A stretch of DNA of 64,000 bases from contig NZ_CP133019.1 in assembly GCF_030866805.1 (NCBI RefSeq), positions 1 to 64,000 of the forward strand, written 5' to 3'. Positions 62,319 through 64,000 of the stretch are shown here, piece by piece. Source of the DNA: Microbacterium terrisoli (GTDB lineage Bacteria > Actinomycetota > Actinomycetes > Actinomycetales > Microbacteriaceae). The stretch's first letter is position 1, and each line of letters starts with the position of its first letter. The position numbers and the translations under genes were made by a program. The notes below the pieces were generated by a model, which saw only the letters and a program-made list of their open reading frames with translations, had not been told where the DNA came from and did no database searches.

Positions 62319-63194
62319 TCAGTACCAGCCGGTGGACTGGGAGTGGCCCCACGCGCCGCACGGCGTGCCGTAGCGAGCCTTGATGTAGCCGAGGCCCCAC
62401 GCGACCTGCACGCGGGCGCTGTTCTGCCAGCCGGCACCCATCTTCGACCCGGGGAGGGCCTGCGGGATGCCGTAGGCGCCGCTCGGATTGGCGGCGTGGA
62501 CGCGCCAGCCGGACTCGCGGTTCCACAGCGAGTTCAGGCACTGGAACTGGTCGCCGCCCCAACCGTAGCGGCTGGCCATGAGGCTGCGGGCGTATGCGCG
62601 CGCGGCCGACGGCGAGTTGTCGCCGGTGCCCCCGCTGACCGAAGCCGGCGCAGAGTTCGATGACCGACGCTGGTACGCCTGCTGGGCGGCGGCTGCCTTG
62701 CGGGCGGCAGCCGCTTTCGCGGCCTTCTCTTTCGCGGCCTTCTCCTTCGCGGCCTTGATCTTGGCGGCTTTGATCTTGGCGGCCTTGATGGCGGCTGCCT
62801 TGTCGTACGCGACGACCTGGGCGGCCACGGTCGCGGTCATCTCGCGCAGTTGATCGGTCAGCACCTGTGCGGTGGCCACCGACATCGTCGGAGACTTCTG
62901 CAGGAGCACGATCCGCATGTCGAGGCTCGCTGTGCTGACCTTGCCCTCGGCAAGCTCCGAGGTGCCCTGGGCGACGCTCGCGAAGTAGGCGGCGTTCTGG
63001 TCGACGGGGCGGAGTACGGGAATGGAGATGTGGGTCTGTGCGTCTGCGGCAGTCGGCGCGGGAGCCGCGGCGGCAGAGGCGGGGATGGCGATGACGCCGA
63101 GTGTGGCCGCGATGGACACGGCGGTGAAAACAGACTTCTGCGGAAGGGTCAGGCTGCGGATGCGCACAAGGTTCCGATGTTCGGGCTGTCCCAT
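62319..63194 (-). CDS. Secreted transglycosylase-like protein
   Basis: The 291-residue protein has a signal peptide (SVFTAVSIAATLGVIAIPASA, cut near 40-44), an exported helical region (about 60-130), a Lys/Ala coiled-coil repeat (IKAAK and EKAAK units, 136-165), a Ser-rich linker and a C-terminal lysozyme-like domain (about 195-291) with Glu227 in NRESGW, ANPSGAYGIPQALPG and YGTPCGAW. It should cut peptidoglycan outside the cell. GTG at 63167 is an alternative start. Confidence 0.85.
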   Translation of the reverse strand: MGQPEHRNLVRIRSLTLPQKSVFTAVSIAATLGVIAIPASAAAAPAPTAADAQTHISIPVLRPVDQNAAYFASVAQGTSELAEGKVSTASLDMRIVLLQKSPTMSVATAQVLTDQLREMTATVAAQVVAYDKAAAIKAAKIKAAKIKAAKEKAAKEKAAKAAAARKAAAAQQAYQRRSSNSAPASVSGGTGDNSPSAARAYARSLMASRYGWGGDQFQCLNSLWNRESGWRVHAANPSGAYGIPQALPGSKMGAGWQNSARVQVAWGLGYIKARYGTPCGAWGHSQSTGWY

Positions 63195-63501
63195 CGTGCG
63201 TGTCGTCGACCGGGGGGCGACGGGCTACGGGTTCGCACTCAGCGGGTGCGACTCGTGACGGGCTGGTCGTCTCGGCACGGCAGTGATCGCGCGGCGTGTT
63301 CGGGAACATGTCGCGTGTCGAACCGACGTCTGTCGGCTGCTGGGGCCGTCCGGCCGCGTGGCCGAACCGGGACATCCACCGCTCGACTCGGGTGCCGGGA
63401 GGCGGACCGGTCCACCGTAGGAGCGGTTTCTGGACGGTTCATCCAAGCTTGCTGACCGTCTCATGCACGCGGCACGTACCGGTGATCCGGACCGCCGGTG
63501 A

Positions 63502-64000
63502 TCAGCCCCGGGCGGCGCGGTTCTTCGTGTGCTTCGTCGGCGTCGCGGTCCAGGGATCCTCGGGCCACGGATGCTTGGGGTAGCGCCCGCGCATCTGCGC
63601 TCGCACCTGCGCGTACGGGCCGGACCAGAACGAGGCCAGATCGTCGGTCGTCGCCAGCGGATGCCCCGCAGGGGACAGCAGCTGGAACAGCACCGGCATC
63701 CTGCCGCCGGCCAGCCGCGGGGTCTCGGCCCAGCCGAAGCACTCCTGCAGTTTGACGGCGATGACGGGGCGTGCGGTCGGATCGTCCAGCGGCGGGTAGG
63801 CGATGCGGATGCGGGATCCGCTGGGCACTTCGAGTCGTTCCGGGGCGAGCTCGTCGAGCTGCGCCGCGGCGGGCCAGGGCAGCAGGCGCCGCAGCGCAGA
63901 GGTCAGGTCCAATCGCTCGACAGGAGTGCCGGTCGCGAGGGCGTCGAGCTCGGGCCCGAGCCATCCGTCCAGATCGCGCAGCAGACCCGCATCCGACACA
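63502..64000 (-). CDS. hrpB: HrpB-type ATP-dependent helicase, 3' part
   Basis: Only the last 165 or so codons lie in the window; the gene continues past its right end. The sequence matches the C-terminus of HrpB: KLQECFGWAETPRLAGGRMP, VLFQLLSPAGHPLATTDDL and FWSGPYAQVRAQMRGRYPKHPWPEDPW. The helicase motifs are outside. The 307 bases to the left (63195-63501) contain no recognisable gene, riboswitch or repeat. Confidence 0.9.
   Translation of the reverse strand, partial: VSDAGLLRDLDGWLGPELDALATGTPVERLDLTSALRRLLPWPAAAQLDELAPERLEVPSGSRIRIAYPPLDDPTARPVIAVKLQECFGWAETPRLAGGRMPVLFQLLSPAGHPLATTDDLASFWSGPYAQVRAQMRGRYPKHPWPEDPWTATPTKHTKNRAARG

Noticed and set aside
63195..63501. c-di-AMP (ydaO) riboswitch upstream of the transglycosylase gene
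   Set aside because: Such riboswitches precede wall-hydrolase genes in actinobacteria and a GCGAACCCG-like string occurs, but the conserved GGGGGA-type core and pairing partners are missing.

Overview
This window is the replication-origin region of a high-GC actinobacterial chromosome. The gene order dnaA, dnaN, recF, DUF721/dciA, gyrB, gyrA, DUF3566, tRNA-Ile, tRNA-Ala is classic for the phylum. The fhaA-fhaB-pstP-rodA-pbpA-pknA-pknB cluster, crgA, nucS and the frequent GGATGC/GCATCC hexamers point to the family Microbacteriaceae, most likely Microbacterium or a close relative. That placement is an inference from gene content and style, not from an alignment.

Layout. (1) 1-9959: replication core, with oriC at 1414-1803 carrying three DnaA boxes. 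(2) 9976-10970: a VIT-family transporter, then tRNA-Ile(GAT) and tRNA-Ala(TGC). (3) 10927-14490: a 3.56-kb insertion bounded by a 45-bp direct repeat of the 3' part of tRNA-Ala. It holds a LysM lipoprotein, several frameshifted genes, an AAA ATPase behind 9-bp iterons and a cut-off XRE regulator, but no integrase. (4) 14521-21808: housekeeping genes (DJ-1/PfpI, LOG, M24 peptidase, small membrane proteins, NUDIX, YbaK, cyclophilin, rhomboid, crgA). (5) 21922-32473: class E sortase, glutamine amidotransferase, then the Ser/Thr kinase, phosphatase and cell-elongation cluster on the minus strand. (6) 32783-43792: tRNA-Leu(CAG), an MFS exporter with a TetR-type operator, two flavin-dependent reductases, acetyl- and acyltransferases, a GntR-HK-RR operon, a cold-shock protein, a coiled-coil membrane protein, a HAD phosphatase and nucS. 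(7) 43821-52919: a glucuronate and xylan side-chain module: GH67 alpha-glucuronidase and serine hydrolase on the minus strand, diverging from uxuA-uxaC-uxuB-MFS. (8) 52979-53344: a long 8-bp GC-rich tandem array bounded by inverted repeats. (9) 53383-62249: a divergent MFS/LacI pair and a complete mrpACDEFG Na+/H+ antiporter operon with MrpB fused to MrpA. (10) 62319-64000: a secreted transglycosylase-like protein and the 3' end of an hrpB-type helicase gene.

How the genes work together. The first 10 kb initiates and supports replication. The kinase cluster couples peptidoglycan sensing (PASTA domains) to elongation (RodA/PBP) through phosphorylation, FHA readers and the PstP phosphatase. The GH67-uxaC-uxuB-uxuA genes form a route from glucuronoxylan fragments to 2-keto-3-deoxygluconate. 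The Mrp genes form one membrane complex.

Most unusual regions: the integrase-less att-bounded element at tRNA-Ala, and the 8-bp tandem array with terminal inverted repeats. A second, shorter 8-bp array lies between another pair of convergent genes at 62263-62318.
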